A stretch of 64,000 bases of DNA from Clostridiaceae bacterium (GTDB lineage: Bacteria > Bacillota > Clostridia > Oscillospirales > Acutalibacteraceae). Positions 47,791 through 56,002 of the stretch are shown in pieces. Numbering within the stretch: the first letter of the stretch is position 1; each line of letters starts with the position of its first letter. The DNA is taken from the NCBI GenBank assembly GCA_016280595.1, contig JAEEHB010000002.1:1-64000 (forward strand). The letters are read 5' to 3'. The position numbers and the translations under genes are program-made. The notes below the pieces were generated by a model. The model was not told the DNA's origin. It did not search any database and saw only the letters and a list, made by a program, of their open reading frames with translations.

Positions 47791-47880
47791 GGATTTTACC
47801 TCGCTAAAATAATTTTTCCCCTGGGCGGAATTGCACCGCCACCTTTGTCTAGACAACGTTCTGCTTAAACTACGTGGGGC
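47791..47880 (-). other. Structured leader/intergenic candidate: hairpin ttgtc-ta-gacaa, then T-arm-like hairpin ggcgg-tgcaatt-ccgcc
   Basis: Hairpins read directly on the minus strand between the sigma-factor stop and the zinc-ribbon ATG. Confidence 0.45.
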
Positions 47881-47895
47881 ATATATGAAGCGAAA

Positions 47896-48483
47896 TCAAT
47901 CGCTTTCTTTACTGAATTTACGGTATTTCTTTCTTATGCGCTGAATCGCATTGTCGACCGCTTTTTCGCTGCACGAAAGGCGGGCGGCTATTTCGGAATA
48001 CCTGCAGCCTTTTAGCCTGAGAGAGACAACGCTTTTTTCAAAAGAGGTAAGGCAGGTGTCAATAAACAGGCTGATTTCAATTTTCTGCTCGCGTATGGTG
48101 ATGCTGTTTACCGGGTCTTCCGGGTCATAGGGAATATCGTCATCAATGATATTCACGGCTCCCGAGAGGGCTTTGTTGCCGTCTGACGAGCAGGAGTTAA
48201 CGAAAGAAATGATTCTGCGCTCAATGCATTTCACGGCATATGCCTCAAACGGTACACCGAGCGAAGGGTCATAACTTTTGACAGCGCCGAGGAAACCTAT
48301 CATACCCTCCTGCGCGAGGTCCTCCTCAGAGAGCCTGTAATTGCCGGATGAGTATTTGATTCCTTTGGCTGTCGCGGCGGGAGAGATTGCGGCAACGAGA
48401 CGCGACATTGCGTCGTCATCTCCTTCATTTGCCCGCTTTACGAGTTCCGCGGTGGCGGCAAATTCTTCGCTGTTTTTCATCAT
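47896..48483 (-). CDS. RNA polymerase sigma factor, sigma-70 family (SigH/sporulation-like)
   Basis: EEDLAQEGMIGFLGAVKSYDPSLGVPFEAYAVKCIERRIISFV (region 2); CRYSEIAARLSCSEKAVDNAIQRIRKKYRKF (region 4). Confidence 0.88.
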   Translation of the reverse strand: MMKNSEEFAATAELVKRANEGDDDAMSRLVAAISPAATAKGIKYSSGNYRLSEEDLAQEGMIGFLGAVKSYDPSLGVPFEAYAVKCIERRIISFVNSCSSDGNKALSGAVNIIDDDIPYDPEDPVNSITIREQKIEISLFIDTCLTSFEKSVVSLRLKGCRYSEIAARLSCSEKAVDNAIQRIRKKYRKFSKESD

Positions 48484-48514
48484 GATAACCAACCTCTCAC
48501 CATAAGCGTTTTAC

Positions 48515-48543
48515 ATTATAAAGGGTAATAATTTCTTTGTCAA
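48515..48543 (-). promoter_or_regulatory. Consensus SigA promoter TTGACA-17-TATAAT for the sigma factor gene
   Basis: Exact consensus hexamers with 17-nt spacer on the minus strand. Confidence 0.8.
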
Positions 48544-48686
48544 TATTTTAGAAAAAATAATTTGTGCAAATTGCAGTAATTGACTGAATTTGTAACCTTT
48601 GCACAAGCGGAAAACGGCATAATAGACAAACAAAACCCCTTGTGTTTGTTGATATCGCCTATTATTATTTCACCCGAACAAGTTGT

Positions 48687-48715
48687 TTGACAAGAGCGCC
48701 TTACACAGTTAAAAT
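48687..48715 (+). promoter_or_regulatory. SigA promoter TTGACA-17-TAAAAT for the ydjC-like gene
   Basis: -35 48687-48692, -10 48710-48715. Confidence 0.72.
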
Positions 48716-48751
48716 GAAAAAGAACAATAAATCATATACGGAGGAGTAAAA

Positions 48752-49627
48752 ATGAAACGTTATCTTATCATAAACGCCGATGACTGCGGTCTGTGTGACA
48801 GCGCAAACGAAGCGATTTTTGACCTTTTCAGAAGCGGCTCAATCAAATCTTCCACAATTATGATGCCCTGCCCCAAAGCAAAAGAGGCGGTGCGTTTCGC
48901 GGCGGAAAATCCGCAGTATGCCTTCGGCGTTCACCTTACAATGACAAACGAGTGGCAGGCAAACTGGCCCTGGGGCTCGCTCACAGGCGGCAAAACGCTC
49001 GTAAACGAAGAGGGCAGGATGTGGCCCGAAAACGAGGACTTTGAAAGCCACTGTACATATAAAGAAGCGGAAAAGGAGATTTACGCCCAGATTGAAATGG
49101 CTGAAAATCTCGGCATGAAGGTAGTGCAGGTAGATAACCATATGGGCTCCCTTTACGGAATGAACGGCAGATACTTAATGCTCCCGAAGGTCTTTAAAAT
49201 CTGCGGCAAAAAGAAATATCCCTTCCGTATGTGCACCACACCCAAAGACGAATTCTGCCCCGAGGGCGTATCGCTCGGTCTCTATAAATTCTTCTGCTAT
49301 TTCTGCAGATTTCTCGGCAAAATCCATAAGGTTGTAACCCCCGATTACCTTATACTTACCGACCAGGTCGCCTCCCTTAAAGACAAGGCAACCTATGAGG
49401 AATTCAGAGACGCTTTCCTTGAATTCCACGGCAATATTCCCGACGGCGTCACCGAAACCTTTATCCACCCCGCCTATGATACCGACGAAATGAAGCACAT
49501 CACCGGCACCTGGCAGAGAAGATACTGGGAGTACCTGCTGATGAAGGACCCCGTAACTCACGAGTTCTTCAAAAGCAAGGATATCGAGCTTATCAGTTAC
49601 CGCGAACTGCTTGAAATGAAAAAATAA
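48752..49627 (+). CDS. ChbG/YdjC-type carbohydrate deacetylase
   Basis: YLIINADDCGLCDSANEAI; FGVHLTMTNEW; VDNHMGSLYG. Confidence 0.88.
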   Translation: MKRYLIINADDCGLCDSANEAIFDLFRSGSIKSSTIMMPCPKAKEAVRFAAENPQYAFGVHLTMTNEWQANWPWGSLTGGKTLVNEEGRMWPENEDFESHCTYKEAEKEIYAQIEMAENLGMKVVQVDNHMGSLYGMNGRYLMLPKVFKICGKKKYPFRMCTTPKDEFCPEGVSLGLYKFFCYFCRFLGKIHKVVTPDYLILTDQVASLKDKATYEEFRDAFLEFHGNIPDGVTETFIHPAYDTDEMKHITGTWQRRYWEYLLMKDPVTHEFFKSKDIELISYRELLEMKK

Positions 49628-49642
49628 GAAAGAGGTCGGATT

Positions 49643-50077
49643 ATGAAGATACTCGTCATAAACGGTCCCAATATCAATATGCTCGGCATAAGAGAGCCCG
49701 GCATCTACGGCAGCGAAGACTACGTTCACCTGTGCTCGATGATAACGGAGCACGGCAAAGAAGCCGGCGTGCAGACCGAGATTTATCAGTCCAACCACGA
49801 GGGAGACCTCGTTGATAAAATCCAGCAGGCATACGGAAACACGGACGCTATTATCATTAACCCCGGCGCCTATACTCACACGAGCGTTGCCCTGCTGGAC
49901 GCGCTCAAAGCGGTGGGCATTCCCGCCGTTGAGGTGCATATCAGCGACCCGGACACCCGCGAAGATTTCAGAAAGATAAGTTATGTGCGCCTCGCCGCAG
50001 TTAAAACAATCAAGGGCAAGGGACTTCAGGGTTATCTTGACGCTATGGATTATATTGTAAAGGAAGTAATAAAATGA
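49643..50077 (+). CDS. aroQ: Type II 3-dehydroquinate dehydratase
   Basis: MKILVINGPNINMLGIREPGIYG; YQSNHEGDLVDKIQQA; INPGAYTHTSVALLDAL; VEVHISDP. Confidence 0.95.
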   Translation: MKILVINGPNINMLGIREPGIYGSEDYVHLCSMITEHGKEAGVQTEIYQSNHEGDLVDKIQQAYGNTDAIIINPGAYTHTSVALLDALKAVGIPAVEVHISDPDTREDFRKISYVRLAAVKTIKGKGLQGYLDAMDYIVKEVIK

Positions 50078-51036
50078 GAGCAACAAGAAAACAGATTGCG
50101 TGGGCGTGGATTCTGTTTGCAGTCGTTTTTGCGGCGCTTCTTATCACCGCCACATTTACCGACCTTCAGGTTTCACAGATTCTCACCAAGGGCACCTTGC
50201 CCGATGGCAGTTACCTCGCAAAGGGTATTTTCGGCGTTACGCTCGAATGCCTCGGCTGCACAGCGCCATACCTTATGGGCGGAATTGCGCTTGAACTTTT
50301 CTTTATATATATACTTCGCTTCGCAAAGAGCAAAGGCGTTAAAATAATACTCGGCATAGTTTTGCAGATTGCCGATTTTGCCACCTGGTATGCCGTTGCG
50401 CTCGATACGCTCAATTATAATGTAAGGCACTACGGCCTCGAAGGCGGAAAGCCGATGTTTATGAAGACGGAACTTATCTTTGTAGCCGCTTTGCTGGTAT
50501 TTCTGACCGCCCTCGCGGCAAACAGTTTCTCCGATGAAAGCATAAAAAGAGTGCCCAATCTCTGCTACGCCACCGCCCTTGCGATAGCGCTTTCGAGCAT
50601 AGTGGTCACTCTTCTCAAAGAGCCCTTCGGCAGACCCCGCTTCAGAGCGATGAATTACGCGGGCGACTTCAGTTATTATTCACGCTGGTATGTTTTGAAT
50701 CATCAGCCGGATAAAGAATGGATGAAGGAATTCTTCAGTTCAACCGATGCCTGCAAATCCTTCCCCAGCGGCCACACACAGAGTGCGGCGATGATATTCT
50801 GTATTGTTATGCTCAAGGATATGTTTGCCTGGACTTCTAAGAAAAAGAACGCTCTTCTCTGGATTGTCAGCATAGTATGGACAGGTGCTGTTGCTCTGAG
50901 CCGCATTATGGTAGGCGCTCACTTCTTCAGTGATGTGCTTGCGGGCGGCACAATCGGTTTCCTCTCCGTGATGCTTGCGAGAGAAATATTGGTATATAAA
51001 GGATATAACTGTAAAACTCTTTTAGGAAAACAGTAA
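50074..51036 (+). CDS. PAP2-family membrane phosphatase
   Basis: KEPFGRPRF; SFPSGHTQSAAM; SRIMVGAHFFSDVLAG. Confidence 0.92.
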   Translation: MRATRKQIAWAWILFAVVFAALLITATFTDLQVSQILTKGTLPDGSYLAKGIFGVTLECLGCTAPYLMGGIALELFFIYILRFAKSKGVKIILGIVLQIADFATWYAVALDTLNYNVRHYGLEGGKPMFMKTELIFVAALLVFLTALAANSFSDESIKRVPNLCYATALAIALSSIVVTLLKEPFGRPRFRAMNYAGDFSYYSRWYVLNHQPDKEWMKEFFSSTDACKSFPSGHTQSAAMIFCIVMLKDMFAWTSKKKNALLWIVSIVWTGAVALSRIMVGAHFFSDVLAGGTIGFLSVMLAREILVYKGYNCKTLLGKQ

Positions 51037-51050
51037 TAACTGAAATAATA

Positions 51051-51077
51051 AAAAGGACTGCGCCTGGCAGTCCTTTT
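51051..51077. terminator. Bidirectional Rho-independent terminator
   Basis: aaaaggactgc ... gcagtcctttt hairpin between convergent genes. Confidence 0.85.
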
Positions 51078-51084
51078 TTATGTG

Positions 51085-53211
51085 CTATGAAATGTAATCC
51101 GCCGGGTTTCTCGTTTCGCCGTTGTAAATCACTTCGAAGTGAAGGTGAGGTCCGGTGGAGTTTCCGGTTGAGCCGACCTTGCCGATTACCTTGCCGCCCT
51201 CAACATAATCTCCCGCTCTCACGGTGATTGAGTTGTTCATCATATGGGCGTATCTCGTCTTGTAGCCGTCGCCGTGGTTTATCACCACCATATTGCCGTA
51301 ACCGGAGCCCGAGTGCGATACTATTTCCACAGTCCCGCTTCTTGCGGCTATAACGGGTGTGCCCATTGCTGTGCCGTTGCCCGTGCATATATCAACGCCG
51401 CTGTGCCAGCCCGTGCTTCTCCAGCCGTAGGGTGAACTTATGTAGTGGCAGCTCGGCGCGGGCCACAGGAAGCCCTGATCGGACGCCATACCTATATAGA
51501 TGCCGCCGTAGGTTGTCATCGTGCCGACCACGATTTTTTCATCTGTTGCAGGTGTCACGATTTCGTTGTGAACGGAAGTGTCAACGAGTGTGTCGTTTAT
51601 ATAAGTCCTGGTGGTTATTATCCTCTGCGTGCCGTTTACGCCCTTCTGACGCACAAGTCTGTAGCCGCTGTATTTTGTGGCGTCGCGCGTGGTTACCGTT
51701 TCAAACGGAACGGAGGCAATCTTTGATGATTTTACGGTCTTCTTTATATTTACGAGCCTGTTGGTCGTGGGCACGGTAACGCTTTCGCCCGCTTCAAATA
51801 CTTCGTCGCCCGTGAGCGAGGGGTTGAGGCTGAGCAGCTGAGTAACGCTCGCGCCGCAGATATCCGCAATCTCATCGAGCGTCTGCTCCTGCGGCACTAT
51901 GTAGGCGGCAGTCGCTCCGTCTTTGCCGAGCACGGTCGTTTCGAGTTTGAGCGCGTCCCACATAAGGTCGGGATCATCGCGGTAAAGGCCCTGTACATAG
52001 TCAATATCTTCGGCAAAACCTACCATATAGCCGTTGCGGTTTGCGTCTTCTTCATACGGCTCAAGTATGTTGTAAAACACCGTTTTGGCGTCCGCCTCGT
52101 TTTTGACGGCGCACAGGAAGTTTCCGTTTATGTAAACTCCGCAGGCGTTTGTAAGGTTGTCAACGGAGTTTTCTATCATCCTGTCGGATATTGTTCTCGC
52201 GTCGCTGAGTTCATCGAGCGAAACGAGGGCAAGTTCATAGCCCGCGCTCAGCGAAGGCGCCGCAACCTGCTTTACATCAGAGCCCGTGCTGTTGGCGGAG
52301 AGTTTGTCTTTAACAAGTTCTCTCGCCTTGATAAATACGGATTCGTCCGTGATGTAGCCCACGCTCTGATTGTTGTAGATTACATTAAGCGCGAATGTCA
52401 CGCTGTTCCAGTAATTGAAAACCGCGAGCAGGATAAGCAGTGACAAAACGGGGAGAGCCGTGTTTGCAACTGTCCTTAAAAGCTGCTTGTGCCTGATTAT
52501 CGCCTTGCGTATGTAGTGCATGATAATCGGCGGAATGGACATCGGCTTTCTGAGCGCGGCAAAAATGGATTTCCTTGCCGAGCGCACCTCGCGGTGGAAA
52601 TATACAACTTCTCTCGCGGTTGCTTTTGCGCTTCTGTTAAGGTTTCGCTTTGTGTCCGCGGTAGCCGACTGAATTGCCTTTCGCAGTTTTTTAACGGGAA
52701 TTGACAGAATATGAAGTATGACGTCAATCACCGAGCCGAGCGCGTTGATTACATAATCGCCGAGCGAATAAAGGCTTCTGTAAACAGCGGGTTTCTCGTC
52801 AAGGTCAAAATAAACGGGAGCCCTGCGCTTTCTCTTTTTCGCGCGCCTTGAGGCCTTTTTTGACTTGCGCTTTTTCCCGGCGGGCTTTTCCCCGCTTCTG
52901 AATGCTTCAAGGTCGATTACTTCCCCGTCACCCGCTTTTACGGATGAAGATCTGCCTGCTATGGAATCGGCATTGCTGATTGCTTCTTCAACCTGCAGAG
53001 AGTATCTTCTTTCAACGTCTTCGCGGATGGCCTCCATCTCTTTCCGGCGCCGCTCTTCATCGCGCAGACGTATTTCTCTTTCTCTGGGAGTTTCTTCCTG
53101 TGTGCCTGTTCCCGCAAGGTCAATATCACTGCCGAAAACTTCATCTGAAGAGCCGGCGGGGGAAGTATCCTGCCCGTTGCTATTCGGTTTTTTGTTGTTT
53201 TCGTCGCTCAT
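51085..53211 (-). CDS. M23-family peptidase with LysM and G5 domains, membrane-anchored
   Basis: HSGVDICTGNGTAMGTPVIAARSGTVEIVSHSGSGYGNMVVINHGDGYKTRYAHM...GPHLHFEV; LysM AAYIVPQEQTLDEIADICGASVTQLLSLNPSL; G5-like VHNEIVTPATDEKIVVG; TM near ANTALPVLSLLILLAVFNYW. Confidence 0.92.
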   Translation of the reverse strand: MSDENNKKPNSNGQDTSPAGSSDEVFGSDIDLAGTGTQEETPREREIRLRDEERRRKEMEAIREDVERRYSLQVEEAISNADSIAGRSSSVKAGDGEVIDLEAFRSGEKPAGKKRKSKKASRRAKKRKRRAPVYFDLDEKPAVYRSLYSLGDYVINALGSVIDVILHILSIPVKKLRKAIQSATADTKRNLNRSAKATAREVVYFHREVRSARKSIFAALRKPMSIPPIIMHYIRKAIIRHKQLLRTVANTALPVLSLLILLAVFNYWNSVTFALNVIYNNQSVGYITDESVFIKARELVKDKLSANSTGSDVKQVAAPSLSAGYELALVSLDELSDARTISDRMIENSVDNLTNACGVYINGNFLCAVKNEADAKTVFYNILEPYEEDANRNGYMVGFAEDIDYVQGLYRDDPDLMWDALKLETTVLGKDGATAAYIVPQEQTLDEIADICGASVTQLLSLNPSLTGDEVFEAGESVTVPTTNRLVNIKKTVKSSKIASVPFETVTTRDATKYSGYRLVRQKGVNGTQRIITTRTYINDTLVDTSVHNEIVTPATDEKIVVGTMTTYGGIYIGMASDQGFLWPAPSCHYISSPYGWRSTGWHSGVDICTGNGTAMGTPVIAARSGTVEIVSHSGSGYGNMVVINHGDGYKTRYAHMMNNSITVRAGDYVEGGKVIGKVGSTGNSTGPHLHFEVIYNGETRNPADYIS

Positions 53212-53253
53212 GAATCTCTCCTGTATAATGCGGAAAAATAATTACTAAACTAT

Positions 53254-53282
53254 ATTATACCACAATATAATGTGGTTTTCAA
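53254..53282 (-). promoter_or_regulatory. Promoter TTGAAA-17-TATAAT whose spacer is an inverted repeat (ACCACA-TTATAT-TGTGGT)
   Basis: -35 53277-53282, -10 53254-53259, IR 53259-53276, all read on the minus strand. Confidence 0.72.
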
Positions 53283-53290
53283 CTTTTTGT

Positions 53291-54148
53291 TTATATAGCG
53301 GTTTCTTCTTTTGTAAGCGCAACAAATCGTTTCACCGCGTCCTGCCAGTCGGGCAGTCTCGAAAAGCCCGCTTCATCAAGAGATTTCTTTGACAGGCGGG
53401 AGTTGTGCGGCCTCTTTGCGGCAGACGGATATTCGTCAGATGTTATCGGAATTATCTTCGCTTTGAGCGAGGCGGCTTTCATTATTTCGCATGCAAATTC
53501 GGCAAAGGAGCAAACGCCTTCATTTGTCGCGTGATATACGCCGTATTTTTCGCTCTGTATCATATCGCACATCAGAGGGGCAAGGTCGCGCGTATAGGTG
53601 GGGGAGCCGACCTGATCGTCAACCACTCTGATTTCGTCCTTTTCCGCGCCGAGCCTCATCATTGTGTAAACGAAGTTTTTGCCGCAGGGGCCGAATACCC
53701 ACGAAATTCTCACGATGAAATGTTTTTCGCATATGCGTTCCACCGCCTGCTCGCCGAGCAGTTTCGTTTCGCCGTAATAGTTGAGGGGCGCTTTCGGGCT
53801 GTCTGTTTCATAGAATTCCTCTCCCTCTCCGCCGAAAACATAGTCAGTGGAGGTGTAGAGGATTTTTATATTTCTTTCTTTGCAAAGGCGCGCGATATTT
53901 TCCGTGCCGGTCACATTAACTCTGCGGCAGGTTTCCCTGTCGCTCTCCGCTTTGTCAACCGCGGTAAAAGCCGCAAGGTGAATCACGGCATCCGGTGAAA
54001 ACTCATCAAACGCTTTTTTTACGGACTCTGAGTCCGTTATATCATACTCCGGAATATCAAGAGGGAAGACATCGATGCCTCTCTCTTTAAGCAGAGCGGT
54101 GACATCGGTGCCGAGCTGGCCTTTTGCTCCGGTAACAATTACTTTCAT
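53291..54148 (-). CDS. rfbD: dTDP-4-dehydrorhamnose reductase
   Basis: MKVIVTGAKGQLGTDV; DAVIHLAAFTAVDKAESD; STDYVFGGEG; NYYGETKLLGEQAV. Confidence 0.92.
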   Translation of the reverse strand: MKVIVTGAKGQLGTDVTALLKERGIDVFPLDIPEYDITDSESVKKAFDEFSPDAVIHLAAFTAVDKAESDRETCRRVNVTGTENIARLCKERNIKILYTSTDYVFGGEGEEFYETDSPKAPLNYYGETKLLGEQAVERICEKHFIVRISWVFGPCGKNFVYTMMRLGAEKDEIRVVDDQVGSPTYTRDLAPLMCDMIQSEKYGVYHATNEGVCSFAEFACEIMKAASLKAKIIPITSDEYPSAAKRPHNSRLSKKSLDEAGFSRLPDWQDAVKRFVALTKEETAI

Positions 54149-54278
54149 AAAGCACCTCAATACGGCCCGTAAGGGCTTAATCTTTCGGTCATTTTATCAT
54201 ATAGACGGATTATAAACAATATTTTTTAAAAAATATCTGTAAATGTGTAAATAATTGTGGTAAGATTACTTTGAGAAG

Positions 54279-55103
54279 GTGTTTATCTTGTCTTACAGAA
54301 ATATTACCGACCTGCATACGCACACGGAAAGGTCCTTTGACGGGCATTATCCGGCCCTCGTTATGTGCGAGCAGGCGGCTGAAAAAAACATAAAAACAAT
54401 CGCCGTTACCGACCATCTCGAAATGTACGCTTATTACCGCGATTCATTTGACGAAACCGCCCGCCTCTCTTACGCCGACACTCTCGCCGCGCGTGAAGTC
54501 TTAAGCGGAAAGATTGAAATACTCACGGGCGCGGAGACGGGCGAAGCGGTTTACGACAAAGCGCTGAGCGAAGAGGTGCTCGGGCAGTATGATTACGATA
54601 TCGTAATCGGCGCAATTCACAATCTGCCCGATAAAGACGATTTCTACTATATGGATTTCAGCGGCGATATGGTTTTTTACCCCCTGCTTGACGAATACTT
54701 TTATTGGGAACTCGAAATGGCAAAGTGGGCGCGCTTTGATACCCTCGCTCACCTGACTTATCCTCTGCGCTACATAATAGGCAATTATCACAGGCAGGTT
54801 GATATGGGCAGATACTCTGAAATAATCGATGAAATTCTGCTCACGCTCATAAAAAACAAAACGGCGCTCGAGCTCAACACTGCGGGCTTCCGCCAGCCGA
54901 TAGGCGTCCCTTCGCCGGACAGAGACATAATCTCACGCTACCGCGCTCTCGGCGGCAAACTTCTCACGGTCGGCTCGGACGCTCACTACACAGAGCATCT
55001 CGGCGCCAATATTGAAGACGCTTACGATATCGCGCTCGGATGCGGTTTTGAAAGCATTACCGTTTACAGAAAAAGAGAACCTTACTTTATACCCATTGAA
55101 TGA
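54279..55103 (+). CDS. PHP-domain histidinol-phosphatase-like protein
   Basis: ITDLHTHTERSFDGHYPALVMCEQAAEKNIKTIAVTDHLEM; GAETGEAVYD; TVGSDAHYTEHLG. TTG at 54288 is an alternative start. Confidence 0.87.
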   Translation: MFILSYRNITDLHTHTERSFDGHYPALVMCEQAAEKNIKTIAVTDHLEMYAYYRDSFDETARLSYADTLAAREVLSGKIEILTGAETGEAVYDKALSEEVLGQYDYDIVIGAIHNLPDKDDFYYMDFSGDMVFYPLLDEYFYWELEMAKWARFDTLAHLTYPLRYIIGNYHRQVDMGRYSEIIDEILLTLIKNKTALELNTAGFRQPIGVPSPDRDIISRYRALGGKLLTVGSDAHYTEHLGANIEDAYDIALGCGFESITVYRKREPYFIPIE

Positions 55104-55112
55104 GGTGATTAT

Positions 55113-55973
55113 ATGGCAGTTAAAATGAAGGCATACGCAAAAATCAATCTTTTCCTCGATATTCTCGGCAAACTCGAAAACGGTTACCACAGCCTCTTTA
55201 TGGTGATGCAGAGCATTGACCTTTGCGATATTGTGGAGGTTGAAAAAGCGCCCTCCGGCATAGATGTGACCGTTTCCGACCGTCAGATACCCCGTGACGG
55301 CAAAAACACCGCTTACAAGGCGGCGAAAATCTTTTTTGAAGATACCGGGATCAAAGGCGGAGCGGCAATCGGTATAGAGAAGCATATTCCCGTTGAGGCG
55401 GGGCTTGCGGGCGGCAGCGCGGACGCCGCGGCTGTGCTCTGCGCTCTCAATGAACTCTATGATGCCGGGCTCTCTCAGCCGGAACTCTGCAGAATGGGCC
55501 TCAAAGTCGGCAGCGACGTGCCTTTCTGCGTGGTCGGCGGCACCTGCCTTGCCCAGAATACGGGCGGCATTCTTTCACCGCTTGTAGAACTCAAAAACTG
55601 CTGTGTTGTGCTCGCAAAACCCGACAGGGGAGTATCCACCAAGTGGGCTTATGAGCAGGCGGATTCAATGTATCTTTATCATCCCGACAGAATAAGAATT
55701 CTCGATTTCTGCGAAAAGGGAGATATAGACGGTATATGCAAGTACGCCGGCAATGTGTTTGAGCAGATAGTTGAGGTGCCCGAGAGGGTTGAAATCAAGA
55801 GAATTATGCGCGAGCACGGCTCCAAACTCTGCCAGATGAGCGGCAGCGGACCGACCGTATTCGGAATATTTGAGGATGAGAAAAAAGCCCGCGAAGCCGC
55901 CGCGGCGATTGAAAAAATCTGCGGCGAGGTCTATGTGACCGGGCTTAAGCAAAAGGGAACTGAAAAGGCGTAA
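55113..55973 (+). CDS. ispE: 4-diphosphocytidyl-2-C-methyl-D-erythritol kinase
   Basis: AYAKINLFLDILGKLENGYHSL; PVEAGLAGGSADAAAVL; MSGSGPTVFGIF. Confidence 0.95.
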   Translation: MAVKMKAYAKINLFLDILGKLENGYHSLFMVMQSIDLCDIVEVEKAPSGIDVTVSDRQIPRDGKNTAYKAAKIFFEDTGIKGGAAIGIEKHIPVEAGLAGGSADAAAVLCALNELYDAGLSQPELCRMGLKVGSDVPFCVVGGTCLAQNTGGILSPLVELKNCCVVLAKPDRGVSTKWAYEQADSMYLYHPDRIRILDFCEKGDIDGICKYAGNVFEQIVEVPERVEIKRIMREHGSKLCQMSGSGPTVFGIFEDEKKAREAAAAIEKICGEVYVTGLKQKGTEKA

Positions 55974-56002
55974 AACGCTTATATAAAAGGAAGAAAGAGA
56001 AA

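Noticed and set aside
47791-47880. Functional tRNA gene
   Set aside because: T-arm-like hairpin exists, but no proper 7-bp acceptor stem and no 7-nt anticodon loop; kept only as a structured-leader finding.
49175-50086. 303-aa minus-strand ORF antisense to ydjC-like and aroQ
   Set aside because: Opposite two well-supported genes; no motifs.
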